A stretch of 64,000 bases of DNA, from positions 1 through 64,000 of the forward strand of contig JAUSMA010000061.1 of the NCBI GenBank assembly GCA_030645475.1, read 5' to 3'. The notes under the pieces were generated by a model. The model searched no databases. It was not told where the DNA came from and saw only the letters and a program-made list of their open reading frames with translations. Position 1 is the first letter of the stretch, and each line of letters starts with the position of its first letter. Shown piece after piece: positions 54,436-62,751 of the stretch. Source of the stretch: Nitrospirota bacterium. Lineage in GTDB: Bacteria; Nitrospirota; Nitrospiria; Nitrospirales; Nitrospiraceae. A program made the translations under genes and the position numbers.

Positions 54436-54948
54436 ATGGCAATGTCTGAGGCACTGTCGGATGAAGAGGTGCAGGCTGCGTGGTCCAACCTAGCCGAGGA
54501 GGTCCGTACGGGGGTTTTGCTGACGCTCAGAAATGGGCGGCCGTTCGGGTCGCATGTGCCCTACGTCTTTGGCAAACAGTGGTCGCGAGCCTATATTCAT
54601 GTCAGTGGTTTGGCGTTGCATACCGGACATTTGTTGCTGGATAGCCGCGTCGGGCTATTTGTCTCGGAGCCGGATCGCCCAGAGAAGAATCCCTCGGCGC
54701 TCCGAAGGATGAATCTTCAGGGTGAGGCGGTGTTGTTGAATGCTGGTGCACCGAATTATGCGGAAGTGAAAGAGCGGTATCTGGCGCGTTTTCCCCAGTC
54801 GGCCATGATGTTTGGGTTTGCGGACTTCTCACTCTGGGAACTGCGGCTCCAGGACGCGCATCTGGTCCTGGGATTCGGGCAGGCCTACCTTTCCGATGCG
54901 ACCACTCCTCTGGCATGGACACATCAGAAGCCCGAGCAGAAGAAATAG
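54436..54948 (+). CDS. Pyridoxamine-5'-phosphate-oxidase/HugZ-like protein
   Basis: A 170-residue soluble protein with a split-barrel flavin-binding fold: VRTGVLLTLRNGRPFGSHVP (first strands), YIHVSGLALHTGHLLLDSRV and NLQGEAVLL. A C-terminal AYLSDATTPLAW follows. Relatives bind FMN or haem and act on vitamin B6 or haem; the substrate is not resolvable. GGAGGG lies before the ATG at 54436. The TAG stop overlaps the border of palindromic repeat copy B. Confidence 0.75.
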   Translation: MAMSEALSDEEVQAAWSNLAEEVRTGVLLTLRNGRPFGSHVPYVFGKQWSRAYIHVSGLALHTGHLLLDSRVGLFVSEPDRPEKNPSALRRMNLQGEAVLLNAGAPNYAEVKERYLARFPQSAMMFGFADFSLWELRLQDAHLVLGFGQAYLSDATTPLAWTHQKPEQKK

Positions 54949-55073
54949 CAGGATGCTGAAAAAGTCCGCCAGCTTTGTTCTCGGCTCATCGAAATCCTCA
55001 ACGTACCCCCGAGGGTACGACTCCGGTTTCGACTTGCCTGCGGCCTTGCTGGACGGTCTTTTTGAGCATCCTG
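54949..55073. repeat. Nested palindromic repeat element, copy B
   Basis: Same element as copy A. Ends CAGGATGCTGAAAAAG and CTTTTTGAGCATCCTG; inner stem CGTACCC/GGGTACG with loop CCGA. It begins right at the stop codon of the flavin-type oxidase gene. Confidence 0.85.
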
Positions 55074-55092
55074 TGGGGAGAGATCTCTTGCG

Positions 55093-55308
55093 CTAGGGTT
55101 CATTCTGGGCCGAGGCCCGGTAGGTGAAGTACAGTGCGATGGCTCCAGTTGTGGCAATGAGCAGGCCGGCGATGAAGCGGGTAGAAAAACTCAGTTGCTG
55201 GATATAGCGGTGATAGAGGAGCGGCAATAGAAAAGAGGCAAGCAGAGCCGTAGCAAGGCCTAGCATATGCCGTTTGAGATAGATCGGTTCGCCCGGCTTA
55301 CGTTTCAT
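55093..55308 (-). CDS. Small two-helix membrane protein
   Basis: A 71-residue protein with two transmembrane helices (LGLATALLASFLLPLLYH and FIAGLLIATTGAIALYFTY) and a polar tail (RASAQNEP). The start is uncertain: ATG at 55308 is used; a GTG at 55356 with AGGA upstream would add a charged 16-residue extension. No family recognised. Confidence 0.55.
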   Translation of the reverse strand: MKRKPGEPIYLKRHMLGLATALLASFLLPLLYHRYIQQLSFSTRFIAGLLIATTGAIALYFTYRASAQNEP

Positions 55309-55459
55309 GTCCGATGTGTCCTCATCATTTTTCCGCTCTCTCTTGTCTCTCTCCACAGGTCATCCTGGCAGATCCTCAAGTGCGCGCATCGGACGAGCAC
55401 CGTTTCACCGTGCGCGTTCTGCGAGCAAGAAGGATGGTCTGGCTGGCCCCCGCTCTTCT

Positions 55460-55933
55460 CTATTTCACCAGGAACGGTTTCGAGTTTTCTCCCGAGGCTG
55501 TGGTGACGGTGAGGAGAACCATGCCCTTCTTTCCGCCGCTTGGCACGGTCGTCGTGATGCTGTCGTTGGTCTGTTGAAACTTTGCTGGATGACCAGGGCC
55601 GAAGGAGACGCTGCGTAAGCAGGCTGCCGCGCCGAAGCTGGTTCCGGTGATGGTGACCTTGTCGCCGGCCTTCCCTTCGTCAGGCGTGAGTTTATCGAGC
55701 CTTGGTGCCTCACCGTAACAGGATTGGGCTTTTCCCGCCGTCTCCGCCGACGCAAATTTCGGGGTGGTCGACTTTTTGGCATTTGGAACGGTCTGGGGCT
55801 GAGACTGTTTTTTTGCTTTCGTTTCCTGCTTGCCCGGTTCCGCAGCCCAGGTAGCAGTCGGGCTCATGGCGACCAGGAAGGTTGCCAGTACTCCAATCGC
55901 AACTGTGATGCTGGAACTTCTTGCTGTTTTCAT
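55460..55933 (-). CDS. Secreted IPT/TIG-domain protein
   Basis: A 157-residue protein with a signal peptide (SSITVAIGVLATFLVAM, cleaved near TWAAEP), a Lys/Gln/Pro-rich linker and one IPT/TIG immunoglobulin-like domain (LDKLTPDEGKAGDKVTITGT to the end). Two cysteines (QSCYGE, AACLRS) may pair. GGAGG precedes the ATG at 55933. It lies 68 bases after acetyl-CoA synthetase on the same strand, but a functional link is unclear. Confidence 0.7.
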   Translation of the reverse strand: MKTARSSSITVAIGVLATFLVAMSPTATWAAEPGKQETKAKKQSQPQTVPNAKKSTTPKFASAETAGKAQSCYGEAPRLDKLTPDEGKAGDKVTITGTSFGAAACLRSVSFGPGHPAKFQQTNDSITTTVPSGGKKGMVLLTVTTASGENSKPFLVK

Positions 55934-56001
55934 GACCGGCCTCCGATCGTTTCGAGAGCGCACAGACGTCTCATTGACCACCGGTCTTGAAGCCGGTTGG
56001 A

Positions 56002-57891
56002 TCAATCTTCGATCGTCGAGATATCGCCAAGATCTTGTCCGAGTTCCTTGGCTTTGAGCACCCGCCGCATGATTTTTCCAGATCGGGTTTTTGGGAGCGA
56101 GGGGACGATGTCGATTTCAGACGGCACCGCGATTTTTCCCAACTCTTTCATCACTTGATCCTTGATCGACTGGATCAGTGCCGGGCTTTCCACTTCCCCC
56201 TGTTTCAAAATGATGAAAGCCTTGATGGACTCGCCGACGAGCTTGTGCGGTTTGCCGATGACTGCCGCCTCAGCCACCGCATGATGGCTGACTAGCGCGC
56301 TTTCTACTTCGGCGGTGCCGAGCCGGTTACCGGCCACTTTGATCACGTCGTCGGCGCGGCCCATGAACCACATGTAACCATCTTCATCTTTGTGGCAGAT
56401 GTCGCCGGCGCTGTAGCAGTTCGGGATGGTGTTCCAATAAGTTTTGTAGCGTTCCGGATCTTTGTAGATGGTCCGCATCATTGCAGGCCAGGGCTTCTTG
56501 ATCACGGCGAAGCCGCCGGCGTTGGCGGGGAGGCTGTTGCCTGCGCTGTCCACGACATCGGCTTCGATGCCAAGGAAGGGTCTGGTGGCCGATCCTGGCT
56601 TCAACGGGACGGTCGGCAGGGGGGTAATCATGATCGATCCTGTCTCGGTCTGCCACCAGGTATCCATGATTGGTTTGTCCCCACCGGTTGCACGATGGAA
56701 CCATTCCCAGGCTTCCGGATTGATCGGCTCGCCCACGCTGCCGAGGATGCGGAGGCTAGAGAGGTCGTATTTCTTGGGCCAGTCTTCCCCATACCGCATG
56801 AGCAGACGAATGGCGGTGGGGGTCGTATAGAAAATCGAGACGCCGTAGCGTTCAATGAGATCCCACCAGCGGCCTGGTGTCGGATAGTCAGGCTTGCCCT
56901 CTGCCGTGAGGATTGTGGCGCCGTTCAGGAGGGGGCCATACACAATATAACTATGGCCTGTGACCCAGCCTGGATCGGCGACGCAGAAATAGACATCGTC
57001 TTCTTTCAGGTCGAAGACGTATTTCGTCGTGATGTAGGTCCCGACCATGTAGCCGCCGTGAACATGGACTACGCCTTTGGGTTTGCCTGTGGTGCCGGAG
57101 GTATACAGGATATAGAGGGGATGTTCGGCATCCAGATGCTCGGCCTCGCAGACCGCCTTCTCGTCCTTCAGCCAGTCGTGCCAATCAATTTCTTTCGGCG
57201 AAGCCAGCGCGACTCCTGGGGTCTGTCTTCGCAGCACCACGACTCGCTCAACGGTGGAGGAGTTGGCGACGGCTTGGTCGACCACCGTCTTGAGGTTCAG
57301 GACTTTTCCCCGGTCATATCCCACGTCGGCCGTAATGACCAGCTTGGCTTCGGCATCTTGAATGCGGTTCGCGAGGGCTGGGGCACTGAATCCTGAATAG
57401 ACCACACTATGAATGGCACCGATGCGGGCACAGGCGAGCATAGCGACAATCTGTTCGGGGACTTTCGGCAGGTAGATCGTGATCCGGTCACCCTTCGTGA
57501 TTCCCAGCTTCTTGAGCGCATTCGCGCAACGATTGACCTGTCGATAGAGTTCCCCATAGGTGATGACCCGTTCCTGGTCCTGCTCACCCACCCAGATGAT
57601 GGCGACCTTGTTCTTGCGCCAGGTTTTGACGTGACGATCGAGACAGTTATAGGCAATGTTGCAGGTGGCGCCGACGAACCACTTGGCCCAGGGGTAGTTC
57701 CATTCCAGAACTTTGGTCCAGGGGGAGAACCACTCAAGTTCCTTGGCGACGGTGGCCCAGAAGCCTTCAGGGTCGGCAATCGATTTCTTATAGGCGCTCT
57801 CGTAGTCTTGAATATGAGCCGCGGCTTTGGTTTGAGCGGTCGGCTGATACACACGGCTTTCCTTGAGGAGGGTGTCGATGTTCTCTGACAT
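56002..57891 (-). CDS. acsA: Acetyl-CoA synthetase (AMP-forming)
   Basis: A 629-residue enzyme that activates acetate with ATP and CoA. It contains the adenylate-forming core motif YTSGTTGKPKGVVHVHGG, the signature MDTWWQTETGS, the hinge region MGRADDVIKVAGNRLGT and the C-terminal catalytic lysine in PKTRSGKIMRR, which is the acetylation site in the family. AAAGGAG lies 11 bases before the ATG; palindromic repeat copy C lies directly upstream of it. It links acetate to central carbon metabolism, together with the SatP-like protein by inference. Confidence 0.95.
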   Translation of the reverse strand: MSENIDTLLKESRVYQPTAQTKAAAHIQDYESAYKKSIADPEGFWATVAKELEWFSPWTKVLEWNYPWAKWFVGATCNIAYNCLDRHVKTWRKNKVAIIWVGEQDQERVITYGELYRQVNRCANALKKLGITKGDRITIYLPKVPEQIVAMLACARIGAIHSVVYSGFSAPALANRIQDAEAKLVITADVGYDRGKVLNLKTVVDQAVANSSTVERVVVLRRQTPGVALASPKEIDWHDWLKDEKAVCEAEHLDAEHPLYILYTSGTTGKPKGVVHVHGGYMVGTYITTKYVFDLKEDDVYFCVADPGWVTGHSYIVYGPLLNGATILTAEGKPDYPTPGRWWDLIERYGVSIFYTTPTAIRLLMRYGEDWPKKYDLSSLRILGSVGEPINPEAWEWFHRATGGDKPIMDTWWQTETGSIMITPLPTVPLKPGSATRPFLGIEADVVDSAGNSLPANAGGFAVIKKPWPAMMRTIYKDPERYKTYWNTIPNCYSAGDICHKDEDGYMWFMGRADDVIKVAGNRLGTAEVESALVSHHAVAEAAVIGKPHKLVGESIKAFIILKQGEVESPALIQSIKDQVMKELGKIAVPSEIDIVPSLPKTRSGKIMRRVLKAKELGQDLGDISTIED

Positions 57892-57910
57892 GGTGCAATG
57901 GCTCCTTTAG

Positions 57911-58033
57911 CAGGATGCTGAAAAAGTCCGCCAGCATCGTTCTCGGCTCATCGAAATCCTCAACGTACCCCTGAGGGTACGCCTCCGGTTTCGATTCGCC
58001 TGCGGCCTTGCTGGACGGCCTTTTTGAGCATCC
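57911..58033. repeat. Nested palindromic repeat element, copy C
   Basis: Third copy, ends CAGGATGCTGAAAAAG and CTTTTTGAGCATCC (last bases eroded); inner stem CGTACCC/GGGTACG with loop CTGA. It lies immediately upstream of the acsA ribosome-binding site. The following 58034-58278 shows no gene. Confidence 0.85.
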
Positions 58034-58278
58034 GTGTTGGTGTTCTGTTCTTGCTCCAAGCGTACAGGGTATCGAAGTCCTGTTGGCGTAATCAAAATAG
58101 TTTCTTCGATGCCTGCTAGATCAAGGGACAAAGCACAGCCTCGATATTATGCTGGAGGGCCAGGGGGAACTCAACTACAGCCGCGATTGCTGTTGCGGTG
58201 CTCCGTTTCTTGACAGTCGCGCAAAGGCGAGAGTAGGCTCAACTTGTCACTCGTTATACATTGAGGCCGGATTCATTG

Positions 58279-59673
58279 ATGTTGCCCATTGTGTCCCCAC
58301 TATCGCGGCCACTCATTTTCGTATTGCTCGCCTGCTTGTTGGTGCCGATGTTTTGTCCGTCGCCGGCTACTGCCCAACTGGGAAAGCCGGAAGGGCTCTA
58401 CTACAAGTCGTGGGCCATTATCATCGGGGTGGAGAACTATCTTCTGGCTCCGAAGATTCCCGGCGCAATAGAAGATGCCAAGGCAGTGGCCCAATCCTTC
58501 CGCCAATTAGGCTTCGACGAAGTCGTGGAGCTCTACGACAAGGATGTGAGTTTTCGCCGTCTGCAGCAGACGCTCTCCGATTTTTTGCCCCGCAAGGTCG
58601 GTCGGCATGATCGGCTTGTGCTTTATTTCGTCGGGCATGCCGGGATGACGCAAGATCTTGACGGCAAGGAATTGGGGTATCTCGTGCCCTGGGATGCGCA
58701 GATCGGAAACGTGTCCAAGTCCGTGACGTTTGAGCAGCTCAAAGAATTCAGTCGGCGGAGTGCGTCTAAACATACGCTCTTTCTCGTGAACGCGGCGGTT
58801 CGCGGGTGGGAGGTGAGCACGGCTCAGCCCCTCTCCCTTGAAGGGCGCTTGGCCCCGGAAGACGATACGGAGCGGCGAGCGGTGCAGCTCTTGACGGCGG
58901 GCGATAAGGGAGAGCCCCTGAGTCAGGAGAATGGGAAGAGTGTCTTCGTGCAGGCGCTGGTGAATGGACTGAGTGGCATGGCAGATGGCAATAAGAATGG
59001 CTGGCTCATGGCTTCCGAGGTTGGAGACTATGTGAGGCAACAAGTTGTGGAGCGGTCGAAGGGTGCGCAGCATCCTCTTTTCGCACAGCTTGAAGGGGAC
59101 GGGGATACGGTATTGATCGAGGGGCGAAAGGCCGCGTTTGTCGCAGGGGCAGGGCCTCAGTCTCCATTTGAGCAACGGCAGGCCGCAAAGACGCAGTATG
59201 AACAGGCGTTTGCATTGCTCCAAACCGGGAAGTTGGCGGAGGAAGCGCTGGAGCGGCTGAACAAAGCCTTGGAATACGACCCCACGTTCGGCGATGCCTA
59301 TGTGCTCAAGAGTTATGTGTTGTTAGAAGTGATACCGAACCTTGATGCCGCGTTATCGGCGGCGACGCTGGCGGTACAGTATGCGCCGAAGAACCCGGAC
59401 TCTCAGTACACGCTTGGGTTGATTCACGAAAAACGCGGGCAGTATGCCGAGGCCGAGCGCGCGATGCAGGCGGCGCTGGTAGTTAATCCCAACTATGTGG
59501 ATGTCTATTTCTCGTTGGGGATTCTCTATGCCGACGAGATGAAGGATCAGTCCAAATCAGTCGAGGCCTTCACGCGCTATCTCGAACTCGGGGGAAGTCA
59601 TGCTCGCGCCCGAGCTGCCGTTGCACAGCAGTCATCACCCGCCGCTCCTGTCGTACCATCTGCCAAGCCTTAA
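58279..59673 (+). CDS. Secreted caspase-fold (C14-like) protein with TPR repeats, probably inactive
   Basis: A 464-residue exported protein: signal peptide ending near PATAQLG, a caspase/metacaspase-like domain from residue ~45 (WAIIIGVENYLL) and TPR repeats near residues 300-450. His120 in FVGHAGM occupies the catalytic position, but the cysteine position aligns with Ala173 in FLVNAAVRG instead of the usual DACHSG. It is therefore probably a pseudo-enzyme used for binding. The ATG at 58279 has no strong ribosome-binding site. It heads the envelope cluster. Confidence 0.78.
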   Translation: MLPIVSPLSRPLIFVLLACLLVPMFCPSPATAQLGKPEGLYYKSWAIIIGVENYLLAPKIPGAIEDAKAVAQSFRQLGFDEVVELYDKDVSFRRLQQTLSDFLPRKVGRHDRLVLYFVGHAGMTQDLDGKELGYLVPWDAQIGNVSKSVTFEQLKEFSRRSASKHTLFLVNAAVRGWEVSTAQPLSLEGRLAPEDDTERRAVQLLTAGDKGEPLSQENGKSVFVQALVNGLSGMADGNKNGWLMASEVGDYVRQQVVERSKGAQHPLFAQLEGDGDTVLIEGRKAAFVAGAGPQSPFEQRQAAKTQYEQAFALLQTGKLAEEALERLNKALEYDPTFGDAYVLKSYVLLEVIPNLDAALSAATLAVQYAPKNPDSQYTLGLIHEKRGQYAEAERAMQAALVVNPNYVDVYFSLGILYADEMKDQSKSVEAFTRYLELGGSHARARAAVAQQSSPAAPVVPSAKP

Positions 59674-59840
59674 GGTTTTTCTCCTCCCTTGAGATAGCCC
59701 AGTCCGATCTTGACCGCTTTCCGTGTAATTTCTGCCCAGCGGACTTGAGGGTATTCGGCAAGGATTGCGGCTGCTTTGGGATCTTGTACTTCCATGTTCA
59801 TAATCTTAATGATACCGTCATTGATCTGAATGTCTGCCAC
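59670..59840 (-). CDS. Small uncharacterised protein
   Basis: A 56-residue protein starting from GTG at 59840, which has GGAGGATC upstream. The helix-rich C-terminus (WAEITRKAVKIGLGYLKGG) is basic. Its stop overlaps that of the convergent caspase-like gene by a few bases. Function not recognised. Confidence 0.55.
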   Translation of the reverse strand: MADIQINDGIIKIMNMEVQDPKAAAILAEYPQVRWAEITRKAVKIGLGYLKGGEKP

Positions 59841-60016
59841 GGGGATCCTCCTTACAGAGAACATTGAGACGGTCAACCGTTGATCGCCTGTTGCGTTGAC
59901 TGAGGTAGGGGTGCATGTTAGCATGATTTCGTTTGGATTCTCGAACGTTTGTCGCTGGCATCTGCCGCTGTGACGTGCTGTTTCACTGTCCAGATCATCA
60001 CCAAGGAGGCATGGGT

Positions 60017-60583
60017 ATGAATAGGGTACTGGGATTCAGGTCGGGGCTAGTCGGGGGGGGAGTCGCTGTTGCCCTGATGATCGGACTTGTTGCTTGCGGC
60101 GGGCCTCCGAAGTGGGTCAAGCAAGGGTCTGGAGCCTTTAACGAGAAAGATAGTAAAGCCTTTTATGGCGTCGGGTCCGTAGCCGGTGTTCGGAACGAGC
60201 CGCTGGCCTGGGACACCGCTGAAAATCGTGCCAGAGCTGAAATTGCCAAGACCTTTGAAACTTATACCGGCTATCTGATGCGCGACTATGCAGCCTCCAC
60301 GACGGCTGGAGACTTTACGAAGAACACGGAAGAGCAGAATGTCGAGCGGGCCATTAAGACGGTGACGACGACGACGCTCAGCGGTGTGCGTCCCATTGAG
60401 CGGTACAAGGACGAGAAAACGAACACCTACTACGTGTTGACCAAGCTGAATCTCGAGGAGATGAAGGATAACCTTGAGAAGGCGAAGGAATTGAACGCGC
60501 AGGTTCGCGATTATGTCAGGAAGAATGCCGATAAACTCTTCGATCGGCTCGAGAAAGAAGAAGATAAACGAGCGCCGAAGTAA
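60017..60583 (+). CDS. LPP20-like lipoprotein
   Basis: A 188-residue lipoprotein (lipobox LVACG near residue 28). The central region (KAFYGVGSVAGVRNEPLAWDT) and following helices resemble LPP20-family lipoproteins. A C-terminal coiled helix ends KEEDKRAPK. AAGGAGG lies before the ATG at 60017. It is 50 bases upstream of an LpoB-like gene. Confidence 0.75.
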   Translation: MNRVLGFRSGLVGGGVAVALMIGLVACGGPPKWVKQGSGAFNEKDSKAFYGVGSVAGVRNEPLAWDTAENRARAEIAKTFETYTGYLMRDYAASTTAGDFTKNTEEQNVERAIKTVTTTTLSGVRPIERYKDEKTNTYYVLTKLNLEEMKDNLEKAKELNAQVRDYVRKNADKLFDRLEKEEDKRAPK

Positions 60584-60633
60584 GGGCTCTAACTCATCGA
60601 TTGCCAATGGCTGCATGTGCGAGGAGGTATCGC

Positions 60634-61245
60634 GTGATCGTGATGGATCGTGGACGAATCGGGGTTATGGCGCTGGCGGTGCTGTTGTTGGCCGGTTGTG
60701 CGCAGGAAACGAAAATTACCAGGGTCGATTCCGGGGTCGTCACGGATCTGAGTGGGCGGTGGAACGATACCGATTCCAGGATCGTCGCGGAATCTATGGT
60801 CAAAGAGGCGTTGGAGTATCCCTGGCTCAATAATTTTGCCAGTTCGAAGCATCGCCAACCGGTCGTGGTCGTCGGGGCCATTCAGAATAGCAGTCACGAA
60901 CATATCAACGTCAACACGTTTGTGACCGATCTTGAACGTGAGCTGACGAACTCCCAGAAAGTCACATTCGTGGCGGGAAAGGGCGATCGCGACGAACTAC
61001 GCACTGAGCGCAAAGAGCAGGCGATGTATGCGCGTGAGGATACGCAGAAAGCGCCGGGAAAAGAGATCGGTGCCGATTATATGATGAAGGGCACTATTGC
61101 CACGATTCTCGACGAGGCCGACGGGACGAAGGCGGTATTTTACCAGGTCGATCTCCAGATGGTAGATTTGGAAAGCAATGCCAAGGTCTGGTATGGCCAG
61201 AAGAAGATCAAGAAAGTTGTCGAAAAGAAACGTTCCATTTTTTAG
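60634..61245 (+). CDS. LpoB-like lipoprotein (penicillin-binding-protein activator type)
   Basis: A 203-residue lipoprotein (LLAGCAQ lipobox near residue 23) with an LpoB/CsgG-like fold: SGRWNDTDSRIVAESMV, PVVVVGAIQNSSHEHIN, FVTDLERELTNSQKVTFV, and GADYMMKGTIATI. In enterobacteria LpoB spans the periplasm to activate PBP1b. The GTG at 60634 follows AGGAGG. The next gene starts after a terminator-like hairpin, and the previous LPP20-like gene lies 50 bases before. Confidence 0.8.
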   Translation: MIVMDRGRIGVMALAVLLLAGCAQETKITRVDSGVVTDLSGRWNDTDSRIVAESMVKEALEYPWLNNFASSKHRQPVVVVGAIQNSSHEHINVNTFVTDLERELTNSQKVTFVAGKGDRDELRTERKEQAMYAREDTQKAPGKEIGADYMMKGTIATILDEADGTKAVFYQVDLQMVDLESNAKVWYGQKKIKKVVEKKRSIF

Positions 61246-61260
61246 GTTCCAGAACCTCCG

Positions 61261-62751
61261 TTGAGCTGTCTTGCCTCACGCCCCACCGCCCTTCTTCAGG
61301 CACGGTGGGGCTTTTTTATTTTCATTCAGTCTCTTGCGGCCTTGGTGGCCTTGTCGCTGCTGGCCGGATGCGGTCCCTCGGTCAATCGGTATCTCCTCAT
61401 TGAAGCCAGTCTTCGCGCCCACGACCCCAAGGGCGCCGATGCCATTGTCGCAGCAGCAGAGAAAGAGTATGGATCGAAAAGCCGCGTCCTCTACGGTATG
61501 GACCGAGGCATGACGCTTCAACTTGCCGGCGAGTATCAGCAGAGTAACGCGGTGCTCGAACAGGCAGAGGATGAGGTCGATCGCCTCTACACGAGGAGGA
61601 TCCGAACGGAGACGCTCGCGTTCATGACGAACGATACGGCGTTACCCTATGAGGGTGATCCCTATGAGCAGGTGCTCATCAATGTCTTGAAGGCCCTCAA
61701 TTATGCGACGGTGGGCCAGTGGCAGGATGCGCTGGTCGAGGCCCGGCGTATCGATCATCGGCTCAATGTCCTGTCGGATCGGACCAAGGAGAAGAATGCC
61801 TATCGGGATGACGGTTTCGCCCGCTATCTGACCGGCATTCTGTATGAGAGCACCGGGGATGTGAATAATGCGTTTATTGCCTATCGGAAGGCGTACGAGA
61901 CTCTTGAGGCGACCCGCGCATGGTCCCATACGGCGGTTCCCTCTCAGCTGCGGGCCGATCTGCTACGAACGGCCGAGGCGCTGCACTTCACGCAAGAGTT
62001 GGCCGAGTACCAACAGGCTTTTTCCGAGACGAGATGGGAGAGCAGTCAGGCGTTGCAACAACTCGCTCAAGTGGTTGTGATCAGCTATAATGGCCGCGCG
62101 CCACACAAGGAGGATCAGTTTCTTGATCTGCCGATCAGTCTCGATGCCCTCCAGTTGGTGCTGTTGAATCGCGGAATGTCGCAATCGAATCGGCAATCCA
62201 ATCGAGGGGTGGACACGGTTTTGTATGGACTGAATGGCCGCGTCGTTCGTGTGGCCTTGCCACGTCTCGTTCCACAGCAGACGCACGTGAAGGTTGATAC
62301 CGTTAATCTGATTTCCGACAATGGTTCGCGGGTGACGGTGAACACGGAGTTGGCGCATAACGTGACGGCACAAGCAGATAAAGCGCTGTCAGAACGAATG
62401 GCCGGCATCACCGTCAAGGCCCTTGCCCGTGCTGCTACAAAGTTCGCCCTGGCCGAGGGAGCGACGAGAGGAGCGCAGCAGGCAGCGGGAAAAGATGCGG
62501 CGCCCTGGGTAGGTTTGCTCGTCGGACTATTGACGAAAGGACTGGCCGTGGCATCCGAAGAAGCCGACAAGCGGAGCTGGCAGACATTGCCCGACGAAAT
62601 CCATCTTGCGCGGGTCTGGGTTCCCGCTGGTCGCTACCAGGTGCAGGATTCAGCCAGTGGGCCGCTTGACCCGATGAAGCCTGAAACCATGCGGACCCTC
62701 TCTCTTGGACCTGGCGAAACTGCAGTCGTGATCCAGCGGGTGATGCCATGA
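61261..62751 (+). CDS. COG3014-like TPR lipoprotein
   Basis: Up to 496 residues; the lipobox SLLAGCGP is near residue 36. The mature part starts with alpha-helical repeats (residues ~45-250), then a beta-rich segment (VVVISYNGRAPHKEDQFL) and a glycine-rich helical region (TRGAQQAAGKDAAPWVGLLV). It matches the uncharacterised COG3014 family that travels with LpoB/LPP20-like genes. The start is unsettled: TTG at 61261 places a terminator hairpin inside the signal peptide; a TTG near 61340 would avoid it but shorten the signal. No ribosome-binding site helps. Confidence 0.75.
   Translation: MSCLASRPTALLQARWGFFIFIQSLAALVALSLLAGCGPSVNRYLLIEASLRAHDPKGADAIVAAAEKEYGSKSRVLYGMDRGMTLQLAGEYQQSNAVLEQAEDEVDRLYTRRIRTETLAFMTNDTALPYEGDPYEQVLINVLKALNYATVGQWQDALVEARRIDHRLNVLSDRTKEKNAYRDDGFARYLTGILYESTGDVNNAFIAYRKAYETLEATRAWSHTAVPSQLRADLLRTAEALHFTQELAEYQQAFSETRWESSQALQQLAQVVVISYNGRAPHKEDQFLDLPISLDALQLVLLNRGMSQSNRQSNRGVDTVLYGLNGRVVRVALPRLVPQQTHVKVDTVNLISDNGSRVTVNTELAHNVTAQADKALSERMAGITVKALARAATKFALAEGATRGAQQAAGKDAAPWVGLLVGLLTKGLAVASEEADKRSWQTLPDEIHLARVWVPAGRYQVQDSASGPLDPMKPETMRTLSLGPGETAVVIQRVMP
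61280..61317 (+). terminator. Terminator-like hairpin behind the LpoB-like gene
   Basis: Nine-bp GC-rich stem (GCCCCACCG with CGGTGGGGC) and a loop of 14, followed by TTTTTTATTTT. It lies 35 bases past the LpoB-like stop and inside the first codons of the next gene if that gene starts at 61261. Confidence 0.8.
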
